Source of the DNA: Pseudomonas chlororaphis
GTDB taxonomy: Bacteria > Pseudomonadota > Gammaproteobacteria > Pseudomonadales > Pseudomonadaceae
Assembly (NCBI RefSeq): GCF_001921865.1
Contig: NZ_MSCT01000016.1
Location: forward strand, 62,001-126,000
DNA: 64,000 nucleotides
Reading direction: 5' to 3'
Shown: piece after piece, positions 33,695-44,667 of the stretch
Layout: every line of letters starts with the position of its first letter
Position numbering within the stretch: position 1 is the stretch's first letter
Notes under the pieces: model-generated
Seen by the model: the letters and a program-made list of their open reading frames with translations, nothing else
The model's database searches: none
Told to the model about the DNA's origin: nothing
Made by a program: the position numbers and the translations under genes

Positions 33695-34402
33695 ATGACC
33701 GAGTTGGCGCGTTTGAAGTTTTATGCCACTCAGCCCCACTCTTGCAGCTACCTGCCCGACGAACAGGCGACCACACTGTTCCTCGACCCTAGTCAGCCCA
33801 TGGATGTGCATGTCTACGCAGACCTGTCGGAAATGGGCTTTCGCCGTAGTGGCGACCACCTGTACCGGCCGCATTGCCAAAATTGCAATGCCTGCGTTCC
33901 GGCGCGCATTCCTGCCGCGCAGTTCTTGCCCAATCGCCAGCAGAAACGCATTCTCAAACGCAATGCCGACCTGCACGTCCAGCCCGTCAAACCAGGCTTC
34001 AGCGAAGAATACTTCGACCTTTACCAGCGCTATATCGAGCAGCGCCATGCCGATGGCGACATGTACCCCCCCAGCCGCGATCAGTTCTCGACCTTTCTGG
34101 TTCGCGACCTGCCTTTCTCCAGATTCTACGAATTCCGCCTCGATGGACGCCTGCTCGCCGTGGCCGTCACCGATCTGCTGCCCAACGGTCTTTCCGCGGT
34201 CTATACCTTCTACGAACCCGAGGAAGAACGCCGCAGCCTTGGCCGCTTTGCCATTCTGTGGCAGATCGGCGAAGCCTTGCGCCTGGGCCTGGATGCGGTC
34301 TATCTCGGATACTGGATCAAAAACTGCAAAAAGATGAACTACAAGACCCAATATCGACCTATCGAGCTGCTGATTAACCAGAGATGGGTCATCCTGAACT
34401 AG
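33695..34402 (+). CDS. bpt: Aspartate/glutamate leucyltransferase (Bpt; ATE family)
   Basis: A 235-residue member of the arginyltransferase fold that in proteobacteria transfers Leu to N-terminal Asp or Glu. The N-terminal Cys cluster is visible as [11 protein letters not shown] and [14 protein letters not shown]; the GNAT-like C-terminal part has [19 protein letters not shown] and [25 protein letters not shown] precedes the ATG by seven bases. It lies between aat and infA. Often annotated ate; the leucyl specificity is inferred from the bacterial family. Confidence 0.93.
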
Positions 34403-34502
34403 AAGCCCTTGGCTTGAACCCCACTTTTCGGGCACAATGCACGCCGCTTTTGCCTGGCGCAGTTGCACCGGGCCATTCATTGGACACCGAGGGCTTTACT
34501 GC

Positions 34503-34721
34503 ATGTCGAAAGAAGACAGCTTCGAAATGGAAGGCACTGTCGTCGACACCCTGCCCAACACCATGTTTCGTGTGGAGTTGGAAAATGGGCACGTCGTAAC
34601 CGCGCATATCTCCGGCAAGATGCGCAAGAACTACATTCGTATTCTTACCGGTGACAAAGTGCGCGTCGAACTGACGCCCTATGACTTGAGCAAAGGGCGC
34701 ATCACTTACCGCGCTCGCTAA
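34503..34721 (+). CDS. infA: Translation initiation factor IF-1
   Basis: A 72-residue OB-fold protein, [20 protein letters not shown] to ...[13 protein letters not shown], essentially the textbook IF-1. It binds the A site of the 30S subunit during initiation. Small size and the acidic N-terminus are normal. An in-frame upstream extension of 22 codons has no coding character. It lies 100 bp after bpt and has its own terminator, so part of the transcription is probably from its own promoter. Confidence 0.97.
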
Positions 34722-34735
34722 GCAAGTCAATACAA

Positions 34736-34762
34736 GACGCCCGGCCATGCCGGGCGTTTTTG
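34736..34762 (+). terminator. Terminator of infA
   Basis: ACGCCCGGC and GCCGGGCGT form a 9-bp stem with a CAT loop followed by TTTTTG, 14 bp after the infA stop. Confidence 0.88.
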
Positions 34763-34795
34763 TTTGCCTGCGATTTTCCCTTCGCGCAGGCAAGA

Positions 34796-34823
34796 CAAAA
34801 AAGGCGCCTTGCGGCGCCTTTCC
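34796..34823 (-). terminator. Terminator of clpA
   Basis: In the minus-strand transcript AGGCGCC and GGCGCCT pair with a GCAA tetraloop and are followed by TTTTTTG. It lies 13 bp past the clpA stop. Confidence 0.85.
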
Positions 34824-34835
34824 TGTTACAGCCTG

Positions 34836-37106
34836 TCAGGCCATTTCTGCAGTGGTCTCGAACTCGAAGGTCAGCTCGCCATCCTTGATGTCGATGTGTA
34901 CCACACCGCCATGCTCGGCCAGCTCGCCAAAGAGTATCTCCTCCGCCAGCGGACGCTTGATCTTGTCCTGGATCAGGCGCGCCATGGGGCGAGCCCCCAT
35001 GGTCACATCGTACCCCCCCGCCGCCAGCCAACTGCGGGCTGCATCGGTAACCTCCAGCTGGACGCGCTTGTCTTCCAATTGCGCCTGCAGTTCGGTGAGG
35101 AACTTGTCCACCACGCTCTTGATGACCTCATGACTGAGGCGACCAAATTGGATAATGGTGTCCAGACGGTTACGGAACTCCGGCGTAAAGCTCTTCTTGA
35201 TCACTTCCATGGCATCGGAAGAGTGATCTTGATGAGTGAACCCGATGGAAGCCCGCGCAGCCGTTTCGGCTCCGGCGTTGGTGGTCATGATCACGATCAC
35301 GTTGCGGAAATCCGCCTTGCGCCCGTTGTTGTCGGTCAAGGTGCCATGGTCCATTACCTGCAGCAGCAGGTTGAAGACTTCCGGGTGGGCCTTTTCGATT
35401 TCATCGAGCAGCAATACACAATGAGGTTGCTTGGTAATCGCCTCGGTCAGCAAACCGCCCTGGTCGAAACCGACATAACCCGGAGGTGCACCGATCAGAC
35501 GCGAGACCGTGTGACGCTCCATGTACTCGGACATGTCGAAACGCACCAGCTCGATACCCAGCGCCTTAGCCAATTGCCGTGCCGCTTCGGTCTTGCCGAC
35601 ACCAGTAGGCCCGGCGAACAGGAACGAACCGACAGGCTTGTCTGGCGACTTCAGGCCCGCGCGGGACAGCTTGATCGCAGTAGACAGCGAGTCGATCGCC
35701 GCATCCTGGCCAAACACCGTCAGCTTCAGGTCGCGCTCGAGATTACGCAACAGCTCCTTATCGGAACTGGTGACGTGCTTCGGCGGAATCCGCGCGATTT
35801 TCGCCACGATATCCTCGACCTGGGCCACCTCGATACGCTTGACGCGTTTCTCCGATGGCTGCAAACGCTGATAGGCACCCGCCTCATCAATCACATCGAT
35901 GGCTTTATCAGGCATATGCCGGTCATTGATATAACGCGAAGCCAACTCGGCAGCGGCGCGCAATGCTTCGTCGCTGTACTCGATGCTGTGATGCTGCTCG
36001 AAGCGCCCTTTGAGCCCACGCAGGATGCCGATGGTGTCTTCTACCGAAGGCTCGGACACATCGACTTTCTGGAAGCGCCGCGCCAAGGCCCGATCCTTCT
36101 CGAAAATTCCGCGGAACTCCTGGAAGGTGGTCGAACCAATGCAGCGGATATCGCCCGAAGACAGCAGTGGCTTGAGCAGGTTCGAGGCATCCATCACCCC
36201 ACCGGACGCCGCACCGGCACCAATGATGGTATGGATTTCATCGATAAACAGAATCGCCTGCGGACGCTTCTTCAGCTCGCCCAGCAATGCCTTGAAGCGC
36301 TTCTCGAAATCGCCGCGGTATTTGGTACCCGCCAGCAAAGCGCCAAGATCCAGGGAATACACCACGCTGCTGGCCAGCAGATCGGGCACCTGGCTATCGA
36401 CAATACGCTTGGCCAGGCCTTCGGCGATCGCGGTTTTACCCACGCCAGCCTCACCCACCAACAGCGGGTTGTTCTTGCGCCGGCGAGCGAGGATCTGCGC
36501 TACGCGCTCAACCTCCTGCTCACGCCCCACCAACGGGTCGATACGCCCCTGGCGCGCCAGATCATTAAGGTTGCTGGCATAGGCATCCAGCGGATTGCTC
36601 GAAGAAGAAGGCTCGCCGCCTTCTTCGTCCTGCATATCCTGCTCGCCTTCAGAATGATCGCCATGCCCTGGCACCTTGGAAATACCGTGGGCGATGTAGT
36701 TGACGACATCGATACGGGCAACGCTCTGCTGTTTCAGCAGGAACACCGCCTGACTCTCTTGCTCACTGAAGATTGCCACCAGCACATTGGCGCCGGTCAC
36801 TTCGCGCTTGCCCGAGCTCTGTACATGAAAGACAGCACGTTGCAGTACACGCTGGAAGCCCAGGGTTGGCTGAGTTTCGCGATCCTCGTCATGCACGGGA
36901 ATCAGCGGCGTGGTGGAGTCGATGAACTCCTGCAGGTCGTGCTTGAGTTTGTCGAGGTTTGCTCCGCAGGCACGTAAAACAGTGGCGGCGGCCTCATTAT
37001 CCAAAAGAGCCAACAAGAGGTGTTCGACGGTCATGAACTCATGACGCTTCGAACGCGCCTCTTTGAAGGCGAGATTGAGGGTGACTTCGAGCTCGCGGTT
37101 TAACAT
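34836..37106 (-). CDS. clpA: ATP-dependent Clp protease ATPase subunit ClpA
   Basis: A 756-residue double AAA+ unfoldase that feeds proteins to ClpP. The N-domain (about 1-140) begins MLNRELEVTLNLAFKEARSK and binds ClpS. D1 Walker A is LVGEAGVGKTAIAEGLA; D2 Walker A is FAGPTGVGKTEAARQLAKAL, with LLLDEIEKAHPEVFNLLLQV as Walker B. The ClpP-docking loop is IGFTHQ, an IGF/L tripeptide as expected. GAGGTG stands before the ATG. clpS lies 29 bp upstream on the same strand, and Aat and Bpt, which make N-degrons, are close by. Confidence 0.97.
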   Translation of the reverse strand: MLNRELEVTLNLAFKEARSKRHEFMTVEHLLLALLDNEAAATVLRACGANLDKLKHDLQEFIDSTTPLIPVHDEDRETQPTLGFQRVLQRAVFHVQSSGKREVTGANVLVAIFSEQESQAVFLLKQQSVARIDVVNYIAHGISKVPGHGDHSEGEQDMQDEEGGEPSSSSNPLDAYASNLNDLARQGRIDPLVGREQEVERVAQILARRRKNNPLLVGEAGVGKTAIAEGLAKRIVDSQVPDLLASSVVYSLDLGALLAGTKYRGDFEKRFKALLGELKKRPQAILFIDEIHTIIGAGAASGGVMDASNLLKPLLSSGDIRCIGSTTFQEFRGIFEKDRALARRFQKVDVSEPSVEDTIGILRGLKGRFEQHHSIEYSDEALRAAAELASRYINDRHMPDKAIDVIDEAGAYQRLQPSEKRVKRIEVAQVEDIVAKIARIPPKHVTSSDKELLRNLERDLKLTVFGQDAAIDSLSTAIKLSRAGLKSPDKPVGSFLFAGPTGVGKTEAARQLAKALGIELVRFDMSEYMERHTVSRLIGAPPGYVGFDQGGLLTEAITKQPHCVLLLDEIEKAHPEVFNLLLQVMDHGTLTDNNGRKADFRNVIVIMTTNAGAETAARASIGFTHQDHSSDAMEVIKKSFTPEFRNRLDTIIQFGRLSHEVIKSVVDKFLTELQAQLEDKRVQLEVTDAARSWLAAGGYDVTMGARPMARLIQDKIKRPLAEEILFGELAEHGGVVHIDIKDGELTFEFETTAEMA

Positions 37107-37135
37107 AGCTTCACCTCATACCCAAGTGGTCGGCG

Positions 37136-37498
37136 TTAACCGTCCTTCTCGATTTCACAGAGTAGCGGATGCTGGCTTTCCCTGGCGTACTGGTTGACCT
37201 GCATGGCCTTGGTCTCGGCGATGTCGCGGGTAAACAATCCACATACTGCCCGTCCTTCCGTATGAACGGCCAGCATTACCTTGGTCGCCAGCTCGCGATT
37301 CAGGTTAAAAAACACCTCGAGCACTTCGACGACGAAATCCATCGGTGTGTAGTCATCATTGAACAAAACCACCTTGTACATCGGCGGTGCCTGCAACGTT
37401 GGCTTAGCTTCCTGTACAGCCAAGCCAGCGGAATCGTCGTCTTGGAAGTCCGGGCGATCCTGATTGAATGTTAGTCGAATCTGGCTGATTGCATGCAT
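37136..37498 (-). CDS. clpS: N-recognin adaptor ClpS
   Basis: A 120-residue adaptor that recognises Leu, Phe, Tyr or Trp at protein N-termini and delivers them to ClpAP. After a flexible N-terminal tail come YKVVLFNDDYTPMDFVVEVL, with the Asn-Asp-Asp that binds the alpha-amino group, and TKVMLAVHTEGRAVCGLFTR, including the conserved His. The tail is slightly longer than in E. coli. It is the first gene of clpS-clpA and divergent from cspD. The ATG at 37498 has only a weak Shine-Dalgarno. Confidence 0.96.
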   Translation of the reverse strand: MHAISQIRLTFNQDRPDFQDDDSAGLAVQEAKPTLQAPPMYKVVLFNDDYTPMDFVVEVLEVFFNLNRELATKVMLAVHTEGRAVCGLFTRDIAETKAMQVNQYARESQHPLLCEIEKDG

Positions 37499-37724
37499 GG
37501 AAAGAAAGGTTCGTTAGTTGAGCAAATACAGTGGTGGGGGCGCTCCGGGAGGATTTCAACTCCGACTGCCGGGTCACCTTGACTATCGGCAAAACGGTGT
37601 TACAACCAATAGAGCCCACATTGGGTAATAAAGGTCCGCACCGTCAATCCTATATTTCAGAATTGCGCTGCGGATGAACTGGATGATACTCCAGTGATGG
37701 AGTCTGTTGCAGAGGGATATGAGC

Positions 37725-37982
37725 ATGGCAAGCGGCAAGGTCAAGTGGTTCAACAACGCCAAGGGTTATGGCTTTATCAATGAGGAGGGCAAAAGCGACG
37801 ACCTTTTCGCCCACTACTCGGCCATCGAGATGGAAGGCTACAAAACCTTGAAAGCCGGTCAGGCTGTAAGCTTCGAGATCACGCAGGGCCCCAAGGGCCT
37901 GCACGCCGTGAAGATCAACTCCATCAAACCCCAGAACGCCCCCGCTGCAACCCCATCCCTCCAGGAAACGGCCCTGAGCTGA
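37725..37982 (+). CDS. cspD: Cold-shock domain protein CspD
   Basis: An 85-residue cold-shock domain with a short C-terminal tail. It binds single-stranded nucleic acids by RNP1 (KGYGFINEE) and an RNP2-like DDLFAHYSAIEM; the start is MASGKVKWFNNAKGYGF. An ATG six bases upstream is in frame, but the AGAGGG at 37711-37716 lies eight bases before 37725 and only two before the earlier one, which decides the start. The position beside clpS/clpA is where cspD sits in many gammaproteobacteria. The role is probably stationary-phase or replication control rather than cold shock (family knowledge). Confidence 0.92.
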   Translation: MASGKVKWFNNAKGYGFINEEGKSDDLFAHYSAIEMEGYKTLKAGQAVSFEITQGPKGLHAVKINSIKPQNAPAATPSLQETALS

Positions 37983-38016
37983 GCCCTTCATCTTCAGCCA
38001 TTGAAACAGTCATAAC

Positions 38017-38054
38017 AAAACGGCCGGCTCAATCACTTGAGCCGGCCGTTTTGT
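38017..38054. terminator. Bidirectional terminator between cspD and icd
   Basis: AAAACGGCCGGCTCAA and TTGAGCCGGCCGTTTT form a 16-bp perfect stem with a four-base loop, with A and T runs on both sides. It serves the convergent cspD and icd. Confidence 0.92.
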
Positions 38055-38069
38055 TGACTGCGCGTTGAC

Positions 38070-39326
38070 TTACATGTGCGAGATCAGCGCATCGCCGAAT
38101 GCCGACGACGACAACAGCGTAGCGCCATCCATCAGGCGCTCGAAGTCATAAGTCACGGTCTTGGCGCCGATGGCGCCGTTGGTGCCCTTGATGATCAGGT
38201 CGGCCGCTTCGGTCCAGCCCATATGACGCAACATCATTTCCGCGGAAAGAATCAGCGACCCCGGGTTCACCTGGTCCTTGCCCGCATACTTCGGCGCGGT
38301 ACCGTGGGTAGCTTCAAACATCGCGACGGTGTCGGACAGGTTGGCGCCCGGAGCGATACCAATACCGCCTACTTCAGCCGCCAGCGCGTCGGACAGATAG
38401 TCGCCGTTCAGGTTCAGGGTAGCGATAACGTCGTACTCAGCCGGACGCAGCAGGATCTGCTGCAGCATAGCATCGGCGATGGCGTCCTTGACGATCACGT
38501 TCTTGCCGGTCTTCGGGTTCTTGAACTGCATCCATGGACCGCCGTCGAGCAGCGTCGCACCGAACTCTTCGGCCGCCACTTCATAGGCCCATTCCTTGAA
38601 GGCACCTTCGGTGAACTTCATGATGTTGCCTTTATGCACGATGGTCAGCGAATCGCGGTCGTTATCGACCACATATTGCAACGCCTTGCGTGCCAGACGC
38701 TTGGTGCCTTGCAGGGAAACCGGCTTGACGCCGATGCCGCAGTTTTCGTCGAAACGGATCTTGGTGACACCCATTTCTTCCTTGAGGAACTTGATGACCT
38801 TGGTCGCTTCCGCGGAGCCGGCCTTCCATTCGATACCGGCGTAAATGTCTTCCGAGTTCTCACGGAAGATGGTCATGTCGACATCACCAGGCTTTTTCAC
38901 CGGGCTCGGTACGCCTTCGAACCAGCGCACCGGGCGCAGGCAGACATACAGGTCCAGTTGCTGGCGCAGAGCCACGTTCAAGGAACGGATACCGCCCCCT
39001 ACCGGAGTGGTCAGCGGGCCCTTGATGGACACCACATAATCCTTGACTGCATCCAGCGTTTCCTGAGGGAGCCAGGTGTCCTGGTCGTACACTTGAGTGG
39101 CTTTCTCGCCGGCATAGACTTCCATCCAGGAGATTTTGCGCTCGCCGCCGTAGGCCTTCTTAACAGCAGCATCGACAACCTTGATCATGACCGGGCTGAT
39201 ATCAACGCCAATACCATCGCCTTCGATGAAAGGGATGATCGGGTTGTTAGGAACATTGAGAGAATGGTCTGCATTGACGGTGATTTTGTCGCCGACTGCT
39301 GGAACCTGAATCTTCTTGTATCCCAT
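38070..39326 (-). CDS. icd: NADP-dependent isocitrate dehydrogenase, homodimeric
   Basis: A 418-residue enzyme of the E. coli Icd type: isocitrate to 2-oxoglutarate and NADPH. PIIPFIEGDGIGVDISPVMI is the N-terminal motif and GGGIRSLNVALRQQLDLYVC holds the serine that AceK phosphorylates in E. coli (Ser113 region). NLNGDYLSDALAAEVGGIGI and ATHGTAPKYAGKDQVNPGS complete the active and NADP sites. The phosphorylatable Ser fits control of flux towards isocitrate lyase (aceA at 49222); aceK is not in this window. It is divergent from the unrelated monomeric idh. Confidence 0.97.
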   Translation of the reverse strand: MGYKKIQVPAVGDKITVNADHSLNVPNNPIIPFIEGDGIGVDISPVMIKVVDAAVKKAYGGERKISWMEVYAGEKATQVYDQDTWLPQETLDAVKDYVVSIKGPLTTPVGGGIRSLNVALRQQLDLYVCLRPVRWFEGVPSPVKKPGDVDMTIFRENSEDIYAGIEWKAGSAEATKVIKFLKEEMGVTKIRFDENCGIGVKPVSLQGTKRLARKALQYVVDNDRDSLTIVHKGNIMKFTEGAFKEWAYEVAAEEFGATLLDGGPWMQFKNPKTGKNVIVKDAIADAMLQQILLRPAEYDVIATLNLNGDYLSDALAAEVGGIGIAPGANLSDTVAMFEATHGTAPKYAGKDQVNPGSLILSAEMMLRHMGWTEAADLIIKGTNGAIGAKTVTYDFERLMDGATLLSSSAFGDALISHM

Positions 39327-39831
39327 GCTGAACTCCGTTGTGTGGATTGAACATCTGGCTGCGTTCGAGCGTACCCCAGTTGAATCTGGACGGGAACCTC
39401 ATGTTCCACTCATCTGCCGCGAAAGCTGCGTAGTTCGGGGCCTACAAGCCTGAAAGCAAAGGGAAAAACGCCAAACTCGAGCACTTCGAGCGACTCTACG
39501 CCGCCGTCCCGCCTGCGACCTTTAGACCAATGGACGAGACGGCGCGCCTATGAACCATCAGCGTTTTGCCAGCGACCTATGTATAATGCGGCCGCTGACC
39601 ACAGAGTCACGACGGCCGAGCCCTCTGTTACCGGAAAAAACGTAGCCGAGACTTTCCGCCAAAAGCCGGGTTGTTACCGCAACCCACCCGCTTGACGCTC
39701 GACTGATGCACCCAACATCACCGCGAAGAAACCTCGACATTCGGCTCACGGATGACTTTGAACGAACGCGCTTACCCGGCGCCCCTCGAGTTTCTGCGCA
39801 CGCTTTAGCAAAGAAGAGAGTTAATCCGAAT
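39327..39831. other. Divergent icd / idh regulatory region
   Basis: These 505 bases lie between the starts of the two isocitrate dehydrogenases. A perfect -10 TATAAT stands at 39582-39587 pointing to idh and would give a leader of about 240 bases; that leader includes the hairpin GGGTTG-TTACCG-CAACCC at 39668-39685. The half nearer icd shows no clear motif. No gene is credible here. Confidence 0.5.
39582..39587 (+). promoter_or_regulatory. Candidate -10 element of idh
   Basis: A consensus TATAAT preceded directly by TG and followed by GCGGCC. No good -35 lies 16-18 bases upstream (CAGCGT is poor), so the promoter may need an activator or an extended -10. If used, transcription starts about 240 bases before the idh ATG. 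Confidence 0.45.
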
Positions 39832-42057
<2,226 letters not shown>

Positions 42058-42074
42058 GCGACACCGCCCCAACA

Positions 42075-42107
42075 CAAACCCCGGCCCAGTGCCGGGGTTT
42101 GTGCTTT
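42075..42107 (+). terminator. Terminator of idh
   Basis: CAAACCCCGGC and GCCGGGGTTTG form an 11-bp stem with a five-base loop, followed by TGCTTTT, 18 bp after the stop. Confidence 0.85.
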
Positions 42108-42123
42108 TCGCAAAACGCTTTCA

Positions 42124-42229
42124 CTGCAGGAGCGAGCTTGCTCGCGAAAGAAACGCCGTGAAATCGTGGTGCTACAGGCAGGTCGCATTATCGTTGACGC
42201 CTTATCGCGAGCAAGCTCGCTCCTACAGG
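42124..42229. repeat. REP pair (BIME-like), inverted
   Basis: The units at 42124-42147 and 42205-42228 are opposite copies of the GGAGCGAGCTTGCTCGCG palindrome, about 57 bases apart. They lie between the idh terminator and nudJ. Confidence 0.88.
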
Positions 42230-42278
42230 GGCAGCGTTCGCTTTATGATGATTGCCCACTCAAGACAGAGCTTTATAT

Positions 42279-42725
42279 ATGGAATGGCAACCCCACATCA
42301 CCGTCGCCACTGTCGTCGAGAACCAGGGACGCTTCCTGTTCGTCGAGGAGTTCCAGGGCGAACAGGCCGTGCTCAACCAGCCCGCCGGGCACCTGGACCC
42401 GAATGAGAGCCTGCTCCAGGCCGCTATCCGCGAAACCCTGGAAGAAACCGGCTGGGACATCGAGTTGACCGGCGTGGTCGGCATTTATCTGTATACCGCT
42501 CCGAGCAATGGCGTGACCTATCAGCGCGTATGTTTCGCCGGCAAACCGCTCAAGCATCACCCCGACTATCAACTGGACGACGGCATCATCGGCCCACGCT
42601 GGCTGAACCGCGACGAGCTGCTGGCATTGCGCCCACAATGGCGCAGCGAACTGATCATCCAGTGCCTCGACGACTATCTGGCCGGCCCGCTGCACAGCCT
42701 GGGGCTGATCCGTCCGTCGCTTTAA
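42279..42725 (+). CDS. nudJ: Nudix hydrolase NudJ-like phosphatase
   Basis: A 148-residue Nudix protein. The box GHLDPNESLLQAAIRETLEETGW (described by its residues: Gly at the start, Glu after five, then R-E-x-L-E-E) is intact at about 37-59, so Mg2+-dependent pyrophosphate hydrolysis is expected. NudJ acts on HMP-PP, nucleoside di- and triphosphates. The start at 42279 begins MEWQPHITVATVVENQGRFL, the usual NudJ N-terminus. Position directly before mnmA and hflD is the conserved gammaproteobacterial arrangement, here with 71 bp to mnmA. Substrate is from family knowledge. Confidence 0.9.
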   Translation: MEWQPHITVATVVENQGRFLFVEEFQGEQAVLNQPAGHLDPNESLLQAAIRETLEETGWDIELTGVVGIYLYTAPSNGVTYQRVCFAGKPLKHHPDYQLDDGIIGPRWLNRDELLALRPQWRSELIIQCLDDYLAGPLHSLGLIRPSL

Positions 42726-42796
42726 CCGCAGTTTTAGCCTTGCAGGCCTCAGCCTGTTAGAATCGCGTCCTTTTTCAAGACACCCGTTGAATTCCT

Positions 42797-43921
42797 ATGC
42801 GTGATCCAGCCCCTTCTGACACCCAAAAGAAGCGCGTCATCGTCGGCATGTCCGGCGGCGTGGACTCTTCCGTTTCCGCCCTCCTGCTGATGGAGCAGGG
42901 TTACCAGGTGGAAGGCCTGTTCATGAAAAACTGGGAGGAAGACGACGGAACCGAATACTGCACCGCCATGGACGACCTCGCGGACGCCCAGGCCGTGTGC
43001 GACAAGATTGGCATCAAGCTGCACACCGCCAACTTCGCCGCTGAATACTGGGACAACGTATTCGAGCACTTCCTGGCCGAATACAAGGCCGGCCGCACGC
43101 CGAACCCGGACATCCTGTGTAACCGCGAAATCAAGTTCAAGGCGTTCCTCGACTACGCCATGATGCTCGGCGCCGACCTGATCGCCACCGGCCACTACGT
43201 ACGCCGCCGCGATATCGACGGGCGCACCGAACTGCTCAAGGGCCTGGACCCGAACAAGGACCAGAGCTACTTCCTCCATGCCGTCGGCGGCGAACAGATC
43301 GCCAAGACCCTGTTCCCGGTGGGCGAACTGGAAAAACCCGAAGTCCGCGCGATCGCCGAGAAACACGACTTGGCCACCGCGAAGAAGAAGGACTCCACCG
43401 GCATCTGCTTTATCGGTGAACGGCGCTTCAGCGACTTCCTCAAGCAGTACCTGCCGGCCCAGCCCGGCGAGATCAAGACCACTGAAGGCGAAGTGATCGG
43501 CCGCCACCACGGCCTGATGTACCACACCATCGGCCAGCGCCAGGGCCTGGGTATCGGCGGTCTCAAGGACGCCGGAGAAGAACCCTGGTACGTGCTGATC
43601 AAGGACCTGGAGCACAACGAGCTGATCGTCGGCCAGGGCAACGATCACCCGTGGCTGTTCTCCCGCGCCCTGCTCGCCTCCGACATCTATTGGGTCAACC
43701 CGATCGACCTGAGCCAGCCGCGCCGCCTCACCGCGAAAGTGCGCTACCGCCAGAGCGACCAGCCCTGCACCCTGGAAAAGACCGCCAGCGGCTACCGCGC
43801 CACCTTCGACGACCCGCAACGCGCGGTGACGCCCGGCCAGTCCGTGGTGTTCTATGACGGCGAGATCTGCCTGGGCGGCGGCGTGATCGAAGTCGCCGAA
43901 CCCTGGAGCAGCAAGGCATGA
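42797..43921 (+). CDS. mnmA: tRNA-specific 2-thiouridylase MnmA
   Basis: A 374-residue enzyme that thiolates U34 of tRNA-Lys, -Glu and -Gln. The ATP pyrophosphatase loop is GMSGGVDSSVSALLL (about 18-32). The catalytic cysteines are in NPDILCNREIKF and STGICFIGERRF, both present. Sulfur arrives from TusE, encoded at 21568-21903 in this window. The stop overlaps hflD by four bases (ATGA). Length is standard. The start ATG is preceded by the bases of a likely promoter (TTAGAAT near 42755). Confidence 0.97.
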   Translation: MRDPAPSDTQKKRVIVGMSGGVDSSVSALLLMEQGYQVEGLFMKNWEEDDGTEYCTAMDDLADAQAVCDKIGIKLHTANFAAEYWDNVFEHFLAEYKAGRTPNPDILCNREIKFKAFLDYAMMLGADLIATGHYVRRRDIDGRTELLKGLDPNKDQSYFLHAVGGEQIAKTLFPVGELEKPEVRAIAEKHDLATAKKKDSTGICFIGERRFSDFLKQYLPAQPGEIKTTEGEVIGRHHGLMYHTIGQRQGLGIGGLKDAGEEPWYVLIKDLEHNELIVGQGNDHPWLFSRALLASDIYWVNPIDLSQPRRLTAKVRYRQSDQPCTLEKTASGYRATFDDPQRAVTPGQSVVFYDGEICLGGGVIEVAEPWSSKA

Positions 43922-44541
43922 GCCCGATCCAGGAGCAACTGACAGCATTGGGCGGCGTATTTCTCGCCGCCGTCCTAGTGGACAAGATCGCCAAGACCGG
44001 CCAGGTCAGCGAGGCCTCCTTGAGCTGCATGCTCGGCAGCCTGCTGATCCGCGACCCGAAAGACACCCTGGAAGTCTACGGCGGCGACGATATCAACCTG
44101 CGCGAAGGTTATCGCGCCCTGATCGGTGCCCTGGAGCGCGACCCCAGCACCCTGCAGCGCGAGCCGCTGCGCTACGCCCTGTCGATGCTCGGCCTCGAGC
44201 GCCAGCTGGCCAAGCGCGATGACCTGCTGGAAACGATCGGCAAGCGCCTGCCGCAAATCCAGTCCCAGGTCGAACATTTCGGCCCGGCCCACGAAAACGT
44301 GATTGCCGCCTGCGGCTCGCTGTACCAGGACACCCTGAGCACCCTGCGCCAACGCATCCAGGTGCATGGCGACATGCGCAACCTGCAGCAACCGAGCAAT
44401 GCCTCGAAGATCCGCGCCCTGCTGCTGGCCGGCATTCGCTCGGCGCGCCTGTGGCGCCAGCTGGGCGGCCACCGCTGGCAGTTGGTGGTCAGCCGCCGCA
44501 AGTTGCTCAAAGAGCTTTATCCTCTGATGCGCAACAGCTGA
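43918..44541 (+). CDS. hflD: HflD-like lysogenisation regulator homologue
   Basis: A 207-residue helical peripheral-membrane protein, MSPIQEQLTALGGVFLAAVL... with the family stretches EVYGGDDINLREGYRALIGAL and GIRSARLWRQLGGHRWQLV. In E. coli HflD (YcfC) binds lambda CII; outside lambda hosts the role is not known. The overlap with mnmA and the downstream purB reproduce the E. coli order mnmA-hflD-purB. No motif suggests catalysis. Confidence 0.93.
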   Translation: MSPIQEQLTALGGVFLAAVLVDKIAKTGQVSEASLSCMLGSLLIRDPKDTLEVYGGDDINLREGYRALIGALERDPSTLQREPLRYALSMLGLERQLAKRDDLLETIGKRLPQIQSQVEHFGPAHENVIAACGSLYQDTLSTLRQRIQVHGDMRNLQQPSNASKIRALLLAGIRSARLWRQLGGHRWQLVVSRRKLLKELYPLMRNS

Positions 44542-44582
44542 AGCGCGCCCGCAATACCGTTTCAAGTCAGTAACGCGTAATA

Positions 44583-44615
44583 CGCCGGTCAGTTGGCAAC
44601 GGACCGGCGGATATT
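44583..44615 (+). terminator. Possible terminator after hflD
   Basis: CGCCGGTC (44583-44590) and GACCGGCG (44602-44609) pair perfectly around an 11-base loop and are followed by GATATTTTC. The U run is imperfect. A TATGAT box at 44622-44627 just after it may be the -10 of purB. Confidence 0.45.
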
Positions 44616-44667
44616 TTCATGTATGATACGCGCCCCATTTCGTTGCCCGACTGTCCGAGAACACCCC

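Noticed and set aside
34722..34835. A tRNA gene beside infA, as in some gammaproteobacteria
   Set aside because: The gap has only 114 bases, filled by two terminators; no cloverleaf or TΨC-like sequence is present.
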